Shown here piece after piece: positions 40,537 to 49,424 of a stretch of DNA of 64,000 nt. Where the stretch lies: NCBI GenBank assembly GCA_028287115.1, contig JAQBQF010000020.1:1-64000 (forward strand), given 5' to 3'. The DNA comes from Myxococcales bacterium. Its GTDB lineage: Bacteria; Myxococcota_A; Polyangia; Haliangiales; Haliangiaceae. Position numbers and translations under genes: made by a program. The notes beneath the pieces were generated by a model. It was not told the origin of the DNA, ran no database searches, and saw nothing but the letters and a program-made list of their open reading frames with translations. How positions within the stretch are numbered: the stretch's first letter is position 1; every line of letters starts with the position of its first letter.

Positions 40537-42305
40537 CCGAGCATCGCCCGGAGATTCGGCGCCAAGGACTCGGCGTCTCGGCGGGTATCGCGTTCGGTCG
40601 CGCGTACTTGATCGGCCGCGATACGCTCAAGGCTCCGCGACATCACATCGAGCCCGACGACGTCGACGCGGAGATCGCACGTCTCTACAAGGCGATCGCC
40701 GCGAGCGACAAGCAGCTCGCCAAGATCAAAGAGAAGCTCGCCTCCGAGAACGAGAGCGACTACCACATCATCACGGCGCACCAGATGATGCTCCACGACG
40801 AGCATTTGGTCGGCGCCGCGGTCGAGTACATCCGCGACGAGAAGATCAACTGCGAGTGGGGGCTGCGGCGTGCGGTCGATGACATTCGCAGCGTCTTCGA
40901 CAGCATCGAGGATCCGTACCTCCGCGAGCGCCGCAGCGATGTCGAGTTCGTGTTCGAGCGCGTGCTGCGCAACCTACTCGGTCGCGATACCGGGCCGCTC
41001 GCGCCACCGCCCGATGCGATCGTCGTCGCGTACGATCTGTCGCCCGCGGATACGGCGCAACTGCACAAGGCCGCGGTTGCCGGGTTGATCACGGATGCCG
41101 GTGGCAAGACCTCGCACACCGCGATCATCGCGCGCGCACACGAGATTCCCGCGGTCGTCGCCCTCGAGAACATCACCGAATCGATCGAGACCGATGACCT
41201 GCTGCTGATCGACGGCGGCAGCGGCGTCGTGATCGTCAACCCATCCGCGATCACCGTCGCCCAGTTTCGCGATGAACAGCGGCGGCAAGTCGCGGTCGGC
41301 GCGCAGCTCCATGCGATGCGCGAGCTGCCCGCACGGACGCTCGACAACGCCGACGTCCTGCTCCTCGCGAACATCGACAGCCCCGACGAGCTCGAAGACG
41401 CGATCGAGTACGGCGCGATGGGCGTTGGCCTGTTTCGCTCCGAGTACCTGTTCATGACCGATGGCGCGCTGCCGGATGAAGAGCGCCACTACCAGACCGC
41501 GATCGAAGTCATGGAGCGGCTCGGCGGCAAGCCGGCGACGATCCGCACGTTCGATCTCGGCTCCGACAAGCTGACGCGGTTCATCGAGCAAGCGGATCTC
41601 GACGAAGCGAACCCGGCCCTCGGGTTGCGATCGATCCGGCTCTGCCTGTCGACGCTCGGGCGCGACCTGTTCCGGATCCAGCTGCGCGGCTTGTTGCGAG
41701 CGTCGGCTCACGGCCCGCTCAAGCTGATGTTCCCGATGATCTCGGGCATCGCGGAGCTCCGCGCGGTCAAGATCATCGTCGACGAGGTCAAGGCCGAGCT
41801 ACGCAGCGAGGGCAAAGCCTTCGATGAAGCGGTGAAGCTCGGGATCATGATCGAGATGCCGTCGGCCGCGCTCACCGCCGATCTGCTCGCCCGCGAGACC
41901 GATTTCTTCTCGATCGGCACGAACGACCTCATCCAGTACACGATGGCCGTCGATCGTGTGAACGAATATGTCTCGTACCTCTACGAGCCGCTGCATCCGG
42001 CGCTGATTCGTCAGATCGAGATGGTGGCGGTCGCCGCGGCGGCCGCAAACATCCCGGTGACCGTATGCGGCGAGATGGCGGGCGAGCCGATGATCGCGCC
42101 GGTGCTCGTCGGGCTCGGCATTCGCGAGCTCTCGATGAGCGCGGTCTCGATGCCCGAAGTCAAGGCGGCGATCCGCGCGATGACGGTCCGGGGCACGCAA
42201 GATCTGGTGGCGCGAATTCGCAACCTGCCGACCGCCGCCGACGTTCGCGCGGTGGTCACCGACTACGTCTTCGGGCTCACCGTGCCGCGCAAGCCGCCGG
42301 CGTGA
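40533..42305 (+). CDS. ptsI: Phosphoenolpyruvate-protein phosphotransferase (enzyme I)
   Basis: 590 residues from GTG 40533 overlapping ptsH. Domains: N-terminal HPr-binding helical region (IRRQGLGVSAGIAFGRAYLI), phosphohistidine domain with GGKTSHTAIIARAHEIPAVV (active His near 193), and a PEP-binding barrel with GAMGVGLFRSEYLFM, FSIGTNDLIQYTMAVDR and VTVCGEMAGEP (catalytic Cys). No GAF domain precedes it, so it is an ordinary-length enzyme I rather than PtsP. Role: takes phosphate from PEP to HPr. Last gene of the cluster; a repeat-containing stretch follows. Confidence 0.97.
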   Translation: MTEHRPEIRRQGLGVSAGIAFGRAYLIGRDTLKAPRHHIEPDDVDAEIARLYKAIAASDKQLAKIKEKLASENESDYHIITAHQMMLHDEHLVGAAVEYIRDEKINCEWGLRRAVDDIRSVFDSIEDPYLRERRSDVEFVFERVLRNLLGRDTGPLAPPPDAIVVAYDLSPADTAQLHKAAVAGLITDAGGKTSHTAIIARAHEIPAVVALENITESIETDDLLLIDGGSGVVIVNPSAITVAQFRDEQRRQVAVGAQLHAMRELPARTLDNADVLLLANIDSPDELEDAIEYGAMGVGLFRSEYLFMTDGALPDEERHYQTAIEVMERLGGKPATIRTFDLGSDKLTRFIEQADLDEANPALGLRSIRLCLSTLGRDLFRIQLRGLLRASAHGPLKLMFPMISGIAELRAVKIIVDEVKAELRSEGKAFDEAVKLGIMIEMPSAALTADLLARETDFFSIGTNDLIQYTMAVDRVNEYVSYLYEPLHPALIRQIEMVAVAAAAANIPVTVCGEMAGEPMIAPVLVGLGIRELSMSAVSMPEVKAAIRAMTVRGTQDLVARIRNLPTAADVRAVVTDYVFGLTVPRKPPA

Positions 42306-42672
42306 TGCTGCGCAGAACGCGAGCATGCTCGGTGGGCCGGCTTCGCTGCCACCGCGGTGCTCGCGCGCGCTCGGCCGAGAGCGCCTCGGTGGGCCGGCTT
42401 CGCTGCCACCGCGGTGCTCGCGCGCGCTCGGCCGAGAGCCCGGACACGCTCGCAGCGGGTCTCGCGCGTTCGTGACTGACTCGGGCGCCGGTGCTCGCAG
42501 GAGCGCGGTTCTCGCTTGATCTCGCCTGCGAGACCCCGCTGGCGTTGGCGGCCGTGACACCGGTCGGAGCACCGCGCACAACGCGGACACGCGAGACCGT
42601 GTGGCGGCCTTGCGCGCCGGTGACCTTGCTCGACCCCTCGACGGTCGACGACTGATCATCGATGTGAGTCAT
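42277..42672 (-). CDS. Possible Arg/Ser-rich protein coupled to the HNH gene
   Basis: A 131-residue minus-strand frame whose ATG overlaps the stop of the HNH nuclease gene (ATGA, 42669-42672). It would be Arg/Ala/Ser-rich, with a 19-residue internal duplication (LSAERARAPRWQRSRPTE) produced by the in-frame 57-bp tandem repeat, and overlaps the end of ptsI by 29 bases. No domain is recognised. GC-rich DNA generates such frames by chance, so it is weakly supported; the coupling overlap is the main argument for it. Confidence 0.25.
   Translation of the reverse strand: MTHIDDQSSTVEGSSKVTGAQGRHTVSRVRVVRGAPTGVTAANASGVSQARSSENRAPASTGARVSHERARPAASVSGLSAERARAPRWQRSRPTEALSAERARAPRWQRSRPTEHARVLRSITPAACAAR
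42328..42441. repeat. 57-bp tandem duplication after ptsI
   Basis: Two adjacent 57-base units, 42328-42384 and 42385-42441, differ at one position. Each holds an inverted repeat CGGTGG-N13-CCACCG and a palindrome CTCGGCCGAG, so each could fold into two hairpins. The 10-base palindrome GAGCATGCTC (42321-42330) sits at the left edge. The 363-base interval 42306-42668 contains only this repeat and the doubtful frame described separately. It may terminate ptsI transcription and that of the convergent HNH gene. Confidence 0.85.
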
Positions 42673-44021
42673 CGAATGGTCACCTCCGGTATCGCTGAAA
42701 GCTGGCCGGCTTCAACATTAGGAGGACACCGCTTGAGCGATTCGCGAATCAGGTCGCCGAGCTCGAAGCCGGGCCGCAGGTTCCTGATCGCATCATCGAC
42801 GGCGGCGTGCGCCTCCGGCTGTTTGAACCTCAGGTCAACGAGCGCTTGCTTCACATACTTTTCCATCGCGGCGACCGCGATCGCGCGTGCGTCCTCATTT
42901 GACGGCTGAGTCCGGTTCGAGCCCACGTGGGCCTCAAAGCGATCGGGTCCATGGTGCGGATCGATCGCCCAGCGAAACTCGAGCTCGTCCGCCGCATCGC
43001 CGATGATCTTCAGCTTGCCCTCGTGCAACGCCGTGTGATGCGAACTACACAACACCAGCAAATTTCGGGGCGAGTTGTCCCCGCCCTCCGATCGAAACAC
43101 GATGTGGTGAACTTCCAGGTGCCGCGATGACCGACAACCGGGCACGCGACATCGCCCCTGATCGCGAACCCAGACCTGCTGGCGAACCCGCGGCGGCACA
43201 AGCTGCACCGAACGCGGCGGATTGTCGGCATCGACGTGCCCGATGAACTGCGCATCACACTCGGCGCGCTCCATCGCGCTCCGCTGGATCGCGATCTCCT
43301 TGCCGGCAGCGAGCTGCCATCCCTGACGACACTTCTCGCACTGCGTGATCGAGATCTGGAACTTCGCTCGCGTCGGCGCCTCGTTTGCTGCTCCACCTTC
43401 AACCACCCCGCGCGCCATCCCGGCGGCGATCTGATCGTCATCGAGCCGCATGCCATGCTCCTGCTCGAGCAACTGCTGGGCCTGCATCCACAATGCATAC
43501 GTAGCCGGCGTGACCTCAAGCCGGATCGTGCGCAGCCGCAGATCTGGATTCGCCGGGTCGGTCGGGAGATCACCCTTCTTGCGACCCGCGACCATCGCTT
43601 CAATTTGACGCAACGACTTACCGATCGCCTCGTCGCGCCACGCGTGCTCGGTCCGCGGAATGGCAACGCGGGTCAGCTCGCGGATCGCGGTGAACTTGAG
43701 CTCGTCTCGCGCAAGCGCCTGGGTCAGTGCGGGCAATTCCTCCAGTGCATCCGATACGCGAACGCGGTCCTGCGCCGCCTTCGGTCCATATCCGAGCACG
43801 CGCTCCATGTAATCGAGCAGCGACACACAGCCGAGCTCGCGCCAGATCTCGACGCGGTCGGCTTCACGCAACAGGGACGCTTCGACCGCATCGAGGGCCG
43901 ATCGCTTCCTCGCGATCACGCGCAGCTTGCGATCAATATCGCGCCATTCGCCGTGACTCTCGATGATTCCGACTTCGCAGTTCTCGTTGTTCAACTCGAC
44001 GGATCCATTGCTCGGCATCAC
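42669..44021 (-). CDS. HNH endonuclease with DUF222-like N-terminal region
   Basis: 450 residues. Residues about 20-280 are helical and resemble the DUF222/13E12-type region found before HNH domains (LREADRVEIWRELGCVSLLDYMERVLG, KAAQDRVRVSDALEELPALTQAL, WRDEAIGKSLRQIEAMV). The HNH domain is near 290-350: RCRVPGCRSSRHLEVHHIVFRSEGGDNSPRNLLVLCSSHH, with CxxC-type zinc ligands and the HH catalytic pair. Such proteins are common, often multicopy, nucleases of unclear role, sometimes linked with mobile DNA. Codon third positions look less GC-saturated than in neighbouring genes, consistent with later acquisition (judged by eye). Downstream is the 57-bp tandem repeat. Confidence 0.85.
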   Translation of the reverse strand: MMPSNGSVELNNENCEVGIIESHGEWRDIDRKLRVIARKRSALDAVEASLLREADRVEIWRELGCVSLLDYMERVLGYGPKAAQDRVRVSDALEELPALTQALARDELKFTAIRELTRVAIPRTEHAWRDEAIGKSLRQIEAMVAGRKKGDLPTDPANPDLRLRTIRLEVTPATYALWMQAQQLLEQEHGMRLDDDQIAAGMARGVVEGGAANEAPTRAKFQISITQCEKCRQGWQLAAGKEIAIQRSAMERAECDAQFIGHVDADNPPRSVQLVPPRVRQQVWVRDQGRCRVPGCRSSRHLEVHHIVFRSEGGDNSPRNLLVLCSSHHTALHEGKLKIIGDAADELEFRWAIDPHHGPDRFEAHVGSNRTQPSNEDARAIAVAAMEKYVKQALVDLRFKQPEAHAAVDDAIRNLRPGFELGDLIRESLKRCPPNVEAGQLSAIPEVTIR

Positions 44022-44322
44022 AAACCTCCGGTGTAAGGCGCACGGCTCCCTACGTGCACTTCGCTTCTAGCACGCGAGTCTTGGGCCCTCTGGTTTGCAT
44101 TCTGCGCGACGAATCGCGATCGACACGCGCGCTCGCGGGACCAAAGGTCGAAACGATCGCAGCGTGAAGCACAGCGTTTCTCGTCGAGAAATAGCGACGA
44201 TCGCAACGAAGGCGCTCGACACCTCTCCAGAATCCGTCAAGCGAATTCGTAAAGTTTTTCGGCACGAGCGGTCGGCTTCACGAAAACGCGACCGATCTCG
44301 AATCGGATCAGCACGTGCTGGC
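44022..44322. other. 301-base intergenic stretch between the HNH and immunity-like genes
   Basis: This is locally less GC-rich than its surroundings and must carry the promoter of the HNH gene (minus strand). Short frames exist on both strands (for example 44050-44265 minus and 44164-44412 plus), but none has a recognisable domain, a ribosome binding site or coupling, so I do not call them. No repeat or RNA gene was recognised. Confidence 0.5.
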
Positions 44323-45657
44323 TCAGCGGCGTGGGGTCCAATCCGTCACGCGCTCGAAGTTGTCGTTCGCGCTTGCACGCTCGAACACCGACCCGACTGC
44401 CTCGTCGAGTAACTTGTCGACGCGCTTGTCGAGTCGTGCGATCTGGTTCAGCGGAACGATCGCGATGTTCTCAGTGTCATCGTTGTAAGCGTCGGTTTCG
44501 AGGCCGGACAATATTCGCCATCCGCTGTCCTCATCTCGAGCGGTGGCTTCACGGTACATGAATCGGATCGGCTTCCCTTCGTCGACGATCTGTCGTGATA
44601 CGAGCGCTGACGTCCACGATCGGAGCTCGAGTCGACGCAACAGCTTCTGACGCAGCTCGGTTCCGAGCTCGATCCTGAGCCGCAGAAGTCGTCCGTTGGC
44701 GTCGAGATCTCGATGCACCTCGAAGAGCCCGTCACCCCAGGTCGTCATGAAGCCACATGTGCGCGCGTCTCCAAGCGTCACGACCCCTGACTCTGTCGAC
44801 GACGCGCGGACCTGCTGCATGAGCTGGTAATGGTGCGAATGCGGGCGGAAGGCGGTGGCGAATTTGAGCTTGCCTCCGCGCAGTTCGGTTACTCGAAATC
44901 CTCGGCTCGCTGCTTCTTCGATCGGCACGTCACGCCAACCGAATACGTCCGCTTCGAGCTCGACCGCATCGAAGCGCTTGGCTAGCTCCGCGGCGTCGGC
45001 ACCCCAGAAGGCGAAGTCAGCGAGGCCGTCGAGGGATTGCTCGTGTTCCCAGAGGTCGATCGCATCCAGATCCACGATCATCAAGCGCGCCCAGTCCACC
45101 ATTGCGCATCCGAACTGCTCGCTTCGTGCGGTCACGCCTTCGCGAACTGCAATGCTGATTCGACGAAGCCTTTTCGCGTCCGGGCTGCCTTCCGGCATGA
45201 GTTCGCCGACCACACGCAGCTCGCCCCTTGGGACTTCGCCAACGACGGCGGCCCATATGCCGTGGAACTGCACCTCGCCGGCACCTTTGCCGATAGCGAG
45301 CGCGTGTTCGGCGCGCGTTCGATGTGGAACGCGTTTGCGGAGAATTTCCAGGCGCGCGTCGAGGCTGTGCGATTTCGCGATCTGTTTCACGCGTTTGGAA
45401 AGCTCTTTCGCGTGCGCGCGAGGGATGTCGTACACGAATCGCGGATTCCATTGGCGACCGAGCTGTCGGCCGACCTGCTCGGCATCACCGCCAAGGATTG
45501 CGGCATCGACAGACTTGTTCGCCGCGATCGTTCCGGTCTCGGAGAGAATGCCGGCTGTCATGATCGGAGCGCGGTCGTGCGACCACATGCCAAGGAATCC
45601 CGGGTCCACGATCAGCAACGAGCCGCTAGGCGCGCGAACGGTTCCGAGCTCGATCAC
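44323..45657 (-). CDS. Multi-domain immunity-like protein (C-terminal Imm33/DUF2185-like domain)
   Basis: 444 residues, no signal peptide or membrane helix. The C-terminal 75 residues (VSRQIVDEGKPIRFMYREATARDEDSGWRILSGLETDAYNDDTENIAIVPLNQIARLDKRVDKLLDEAVGSVFER, cited here in pieces: FMYRE, DSGWRILSG, GSVFER) match the pattern of Imm33/DUF2185 immunity domains. The middle (WARLMIVDLDAIDLWEHE, DGLADFAFWG, DVFGWRDVP, GFMTTWGDGLFEV) resembles DUF4241-like modules, also seen in immunity proteins. Together it looks like a polyimmunity protein that would neutralise contact-delivered toxins. No toxin gene is adjacent. Domain calls are by eye and the N-terminal part is less certain. Confidence 0.65.
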   Translation of the reverse strand: MIELGTVRAPSGSLLIVDPGFLGMWSHDRAPIMTAGILSETGTIAANKSVDAAILGGDAEQVGRQLGRQWNPRFVYDIPRAHAKELSKRVKQIAKSHSLDARLEILRKRVPHRTRAEHALAIGKGAGEVQFHGIWAAVVGEVPRGELRVVGELMPEGSPDAKRLRRISIAVREGVTARSEQFGCAMVDWARLMIVDLDAIDLWEHEQSLDGLADFAFWGADAAELAKRFDAVELEADVFGWRDVPIEEAASRGFRVTELRGGKLKFATAFRPHSHHYQLMQQVRASSTESGVVTLGDARTCGFMTTWGDGLFEVHRDLDANGRLLRLRIELGTELRQKLLRRLELRSWTSALVSRQIVDEGKPIRFMYREATARDEDSGWRILSGLETDAYNDDTENIAIVPLNQIARLDKRVDKLLDEAVGSVFERASANDNFERVTDWTPRR

Positions 45658-45837
45658 TCGACCCGCGTAACACAGCGCCGTCGAAATGGGCAGGCACTCC
45701 CCCCCCGGGGTCGAGAACAGCGTCGTGAACGCGCACCTCGATGATCACGGCAACTGCGAGAATCCGCACATACGATCACGCGTCCGCCGCTGACCCCGTC
45801 GAGGAAATCTGCGAAGCTAGGCCCGCAAACGCGCGCC

Positions 45838-48729
45838 ATGGGGCTTTTCGAGAAATCGCTCGTCGTCCTCGCCGCGATCGTGGGCCTCGCAGGAGCCGCG
45901 CGCGCGGGCGATCCGGACCGCGTGTATCGGACCGTCGAGACCGATCACTTCGTGATCCACTACTGGGTGCCGCTCGATGATGTCGCGGCGCGCATCGGTG
46001 TCGCCGCGGAACGCGCGCATCGCATCCTCTCGCCCGCGCTCGATCACGTGCCCGCAGAGAAGACGCTGATCTTCATCGCGGACGACACCGACAGCGCGAA
46101 CGGGTTTGCGGGTGTGTTGCCGCGCAATGCGATCACGCTCTACGCGACGGGGCCGGATAGCTTCTCGGAGCTCGACGATCACGATGACTGGCTGTACGGG
46201 CTCGTCGCCCACGAGTACACCCATATTCTCCACCTCGATACGATGGAAGGCCTGCCGAACATCTACAACTCGATCTTCGGCAAGACCTGGGCGCCGAACC
46301 AGATCATGCCGCGGTGGATCATCGAAGGCATCGCGGTCTACGAGGAGTCGAAGCGATCTGCCGGTGGTCGCAATCGCGGGACTCGGTTCGATCAGTTCAT
46401 CCGCATCGCGCGCCACGACAACAAGGAGTTGCGGATCGATCAGATCAGCGGCTCACCTCGGCAGTTTCCGCGCGGCAACGCCGCGTACATCTACGGGTCG
46501 CACTTCCTGTCGTACGTCTTCGATCGATTCGGCGACGATACCGTGCGCAAGATGGCCCACGTTGCCGGCTCGTGGGCGCCTCCGTTCGCGATCAACCGTC
46601 AGATCGCGAAGGTCGTCGGCAAGCCGTTCACCGAGCTCTACGACGACTGGAACGCATTCATCCGCGACAAGTACGGGATGCAAGAGATGGCAGCCGAACG
46701 CCGAGGCCTCGCGACTGGACGAATGCTGACGCACTCGGCGGAGACCAACGTGCTCGCGCATTACTCCGCCGATGGGAAAGACATCTTCTGGCTCGCGTAC
46801 GACGGCTACTCGCTTCCGAGAGTCCGAGCGATGCCGGTCGGGGGCGACGTGTCGAGCGCACGCGACATCGCCCAGATCGATTCCATGGGGCCGTTCGATC
46901 TGCTGCCCGACAACTCGCTCGTCTACGAGCAGGGGCGCCAGTATCGTCGTGACTACTCGTTTCAGGATCTGTTCCGGTGGGATGCGCGCACCGGCCAGAC
47001 CGTGCGGCTCACGACCGGCCGGCGCGCTCGCAATCCCGCAGTGTCACCCGACGGGCGCCGCGTGGCGTTCTCCAAGAACGAGCACTCCGAGAGCGTGCTC
47101 GCCGTGATGGACGTGGCACCGGATGCGCCCGACACCGTGGTGTGGCGAGGCCAGCGCTACGATCAAGCCTATCAACCCGCGTGGAGCCCCGACGGCAAGC
47201 GCATCGCGTTCTCGGCGTGGCGGAGGGGCGGGTTTCGCGACATCCTGATCGTCGACGTTGGTTCGGGTGCGGTCGAGGAGATCACGCACGATCGCGCGAT
47301 CGACATGTCGCCGGCGTGGTCGAGCGATGGGCGGTACGTCTACTTCGATAGCGATCGATCGACGATCAGCAACGTCTACGCGTACGACACGACGGATCAC
47401 ACGACCTGGCAGATCACGAATGTGCTCGGTGGCGCGTTCCAGGCGGAGCCGTCGCCCGACGGTAAGCGACTCGTGTACGAGTCCGCGGTGCCGGACGGCG
47501 GCTATGACCTCTACGAGGTCGCGCTCGATCGCAGCACGTGGCTGCCGGCGCGCGAATACGTCGACGACAAGCCGCCGCCGATCGACATCAAGGACGACGA
47601 GGTCGCGGTCAGCAAGCCGCGTCCGTTCCGGTCGATCGAGACGCTGGCGCCACAATCGTGGACGGCGACGGTCGACCTCGCCACGCATACCGCCGCGATC
47701 CAGACCGGCGGTCAGGATGACGCTGGCCTGCATGGCTATGCCCTCGCGATAGGTCTCGATCTCGATACGGGTGACACGAACCTCGGCGCGTCGTACGGGT
47801 ACAGCGGGTTTCGGCCGACGTTTCGAGTGTCGGGGGCGCGCACGCTGCTGCAGCGTTCGGGGTGGCGCGTCGATGGCGTCAACATGCGATATCGCGAGGA
47901 AGACTGGAGCGGCACGGTCGCGCTCGGGATTCCGCTCGAATCGCGGCCGGGCACGAGCTGGTCGCTGTCGTTCGACTACGACGTCGACTGGTTTCGGCTC
48001 GTCCAGCCGCCGCCGATCACGGAGGATCCGAACCAGCGCGTGCCGCTGATGCCACCGAGTGATTACGTGCAAGCGGGGGTCGGCTCGCGGCTCGGGTTCT
48101 CGACCGTGCGCGGCACGACCTTCAGCGTCGGACCGACGAACGGCTTCGATGCCAGCGTTAGCTTGCGGCTCGACAATCCTGCGCTCGGTGCGACGTATCA
48201 CAACGTCACGGTCAGCTACGCGAGTGATGTGTTCCTGAAGCTGTGGGGCCGGACGCCGGCAATGACGCTGCGGCTCGTCGGCGCGCTGCGAACCGGCGAT
48301 CTCGTGCGCAACGGAAGCTTCGGGCTCGGCGGGATTCCGGCCCAGGATGTCGTGATGTCGATCGTCAACTCGACGCGGTCCTCTTCGATCGGCTACCTGC
48401 GCGGCTATCCGGGGCGGTCGCTGGTCGGCAACCAATATCACCTGCTCAACTTCGAATATCGCCAGGAGCTCTGGCAGATCGAGCACGGGCTCGCGACGCT
48501 GCCGGTGTATGTGCGGCGGATGCACATCGCGGCGCTGTCGGATGCCGCGACCGCCTTCGATCAGACCTTCGACGCGTCGAAGAATCTGCGTTGGTCGGTC
48601 GGTGCCGCGCTGCGGGTCGATGCATTCTTTGGCTACTTCGTGCCCGGGACGTTCGAGATCGGCTACGCGCGAGGCCTGATCCAGGGCGGGGTAGGGCAGA
48701 CCTGGTTCTTGCTGACGGGAAGCTTGTGA
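45838..48729 (+). CDS. Exported zinc metalloprotease/beta-propeller/beta-barrel fusion protein
   Basis: 963 residues with signal peptide (LVVLAAIVGLAGAARA). Residues about 28-280 form a peptidase-MA-like domain: zinc motif HEYTH at about 125-129 (GLVAHEYTHILHLDT) and the third ligand region RWIIEGIAVYEES near 160. Residues about 300-570 are TolB/PD40-type propeller blades (NPAVSPDGRRVAFSKN, QPAWSPDGKRIAFSAW, SPAWSSDGRYVYFDSD, AEPSPDGKRLVYES). The last 330 residues are a predicted outer-membrane barrel (alternating aromatic strands, ending VGQTWFLLTGSL). A secreted, outer-membrane-tethered protease is likely; substrate unknown. Its stop overlaps the start of the next gene (GTGA). Confidence 0.8.
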   Translation: MGLFEKSLVVLAAIVGLAGAARAGDPDRVYRTVETDHFVIHYWVPLDDVAARIGVAAERAHRILSPALDHVPAEKTLIFIADDTDSANGFAGVLPRNAITLYATGPDSFSELDDHDDWLYGLVAHEYTHILHLDTMEGLPNIYNSIFGKTWAPNQIMPRWIIEGIAVYEESKRSAGGRNRGTRFDQFIRIARHDNKELRIDQISGSPRQFPRGNAAYIYGSHFLSYVFDRFGDDTVRKMAHVAGSWAPPFAINRQIAKVVGKPFTELYDDWNAFIRDKYGMQEMAAERRGLATGRMLTHSAETNVLAHYSADGKDIFWLAYDGYSLPRVRAMPVGGDVSSARDIAQIDSMGPFDLLPDNSLVYEQGRQYRRDYSFQDLFRWDARTGQTVRLTTGRRARNPAVSPDGRRVAFSKNEHSESVLAVMDVAPDAPDTVVWRGQRYDQAYQPAWSPDGKRIAFSAWRRGGFRDILIVDVGSGAVEEITHDRAIDMSPAWSSDGRYVYFDSDRSTISNVYAYDTTDHTTWQITNVLGGAFQAEPSPDGKRLVYESAVPDGGYDLYEVALDRSTWLPAREYVDDKPPPIDIKDDEVAVSKPRPFRSIETLAPQSWTATVDLATHTAAIQTGGQDDAGLHGYALAIGLDLDTGDTNLGASYGYSGFRPTFRVSGARTLLQRSGWRVDGVNMRYREEDWSGTVALGIPLESRPGTSWSLSFDYDVDWFRLVQPPPITEDPNQRVPLMPPSDYVQAGVGSRLGFSTVRGTTFSVGPTNGFDASVSLRLDNPALGATYHNVTVSYASDVFLKLWGRTPAMTLRLVGALRTGDLVRNGSFGLGGIPAQDVVMSIVNSTRSSSIGYLRGYPGRSLVGNQYHLLNFEYRQELWQIEHGLATLPVYVRRMHIAALSDAATAFDQTFDASKNLRWSVGAALRVDAFFGYFVPGTFEIGYARGLIQGGVGQTWFLLTGSL

Positions 48730-49421
48730 GCGGCAAGGACGACGAGCCGATCGCGAACCCCGTCAAGTCCGCGGCGCTGCACGTCGGTGGCGATGTCGCG
48801 GTCGAGGTCGCGTTGCAGCTGGCCGATCCGATCCGGGCGTTGCGCGATCGGCTCGGGCTCGTGGTCGATCATCTCGAGCGCCACGTCGCGACGTCGACGG
48901 GACCGACTCCGTATCCGTGGCGGTCGCTGCAGACGCTCCGCCAGGATCTCGCGGCGGCGTATCTCGAGGCGACGCAGCTCGCGCGAAGGATCGAGGAGCT
49001 CGATCGAGCGTTGCACGATGATCCGCCGCAATGGTTCGATCTCGCAGCGGCGGTCGATCTCGGTCTCCGCCTCGCGACCCACCACCTCGGCCCCGGGATC
49101 GAGCTGCTGTTCGATCTCGGCCATGTTCCGCCGGCGCGCGGGACGCCGGGAACGCTCGCGTTGCTGGTCGCGCAGCTCGTCGCGCTGTGCGCGCGCTCGG
49201 CTCGTGCAGTCTCCGGGAGCTCGCTCAGCGTGCGCGTCTCGGCTGAAGAATCGTGGGGCTTCGTGACGATCGCCGACAACGGCGACGGCAGTGATCGGGC
49301 CGCCGAGCTTGGCGAGCTGGCGCGAGCGATCGTGACGCCGTGGGGCGGAAGCGCGGATGCCGCTTCCGCACTGAGCCAAGGCTGTGCGTTCGAGATCCGG
49401 CTGATCACGAAACCGATCTGA
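48726..49421 (+). CDS. Degenerate histidine-kinase-like protein
   Basis: 231 residues from GTG 48726, overlapping the preceding stop by 4 bases. The N-half is helical (ADPIRALRDRLGLVVDHLERHV, LRQDLAAAYLEATQLARRIEELD), like a DHp domain but without a clear phosphoacceptor motif (no H-E/D-x-x-P/T). The C-half (LAVDLG-like strands, FVTIADNGDGSDRAAELG, SQGCAFEIRLI) resembles a HATPase_c fold with a DNGDG G1 box but no recognisable N box or G2 box. It may therefore be a non-catalytic regulatory relative rather than a kinase. Assignment is tentative. Confidence 0.55.
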   Translation: MSGKDDEPIANPVKSAALHVGGDVAVEVALQLADPIRALRDRLGLVVDHLERHVATSTGPTPYPWRSLQTLRQDLAAAYLEATQLARRIEELDRALHDDPPQWFDLAAAVDLGLRLATHHLGPGIELLFDLGHVPPARGTPGTLALLVAQLVALCARSARAVSGSSLSVRVSAEESWGFVTIADNGDGSDRAAELGELARAIVTPWGGSADAASALSQGCAFEIRLITKPI

Positions 49422-49424
49422 CGC

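Noticed and set aside
44164..44412. Plus-strand frame starting GTG in the gap between the HNH and immunity-like genes
   Set aside because: It overlaps the end of the immunity-like gene, has no ribosome binding site and no family; left as uncertain non-coding.
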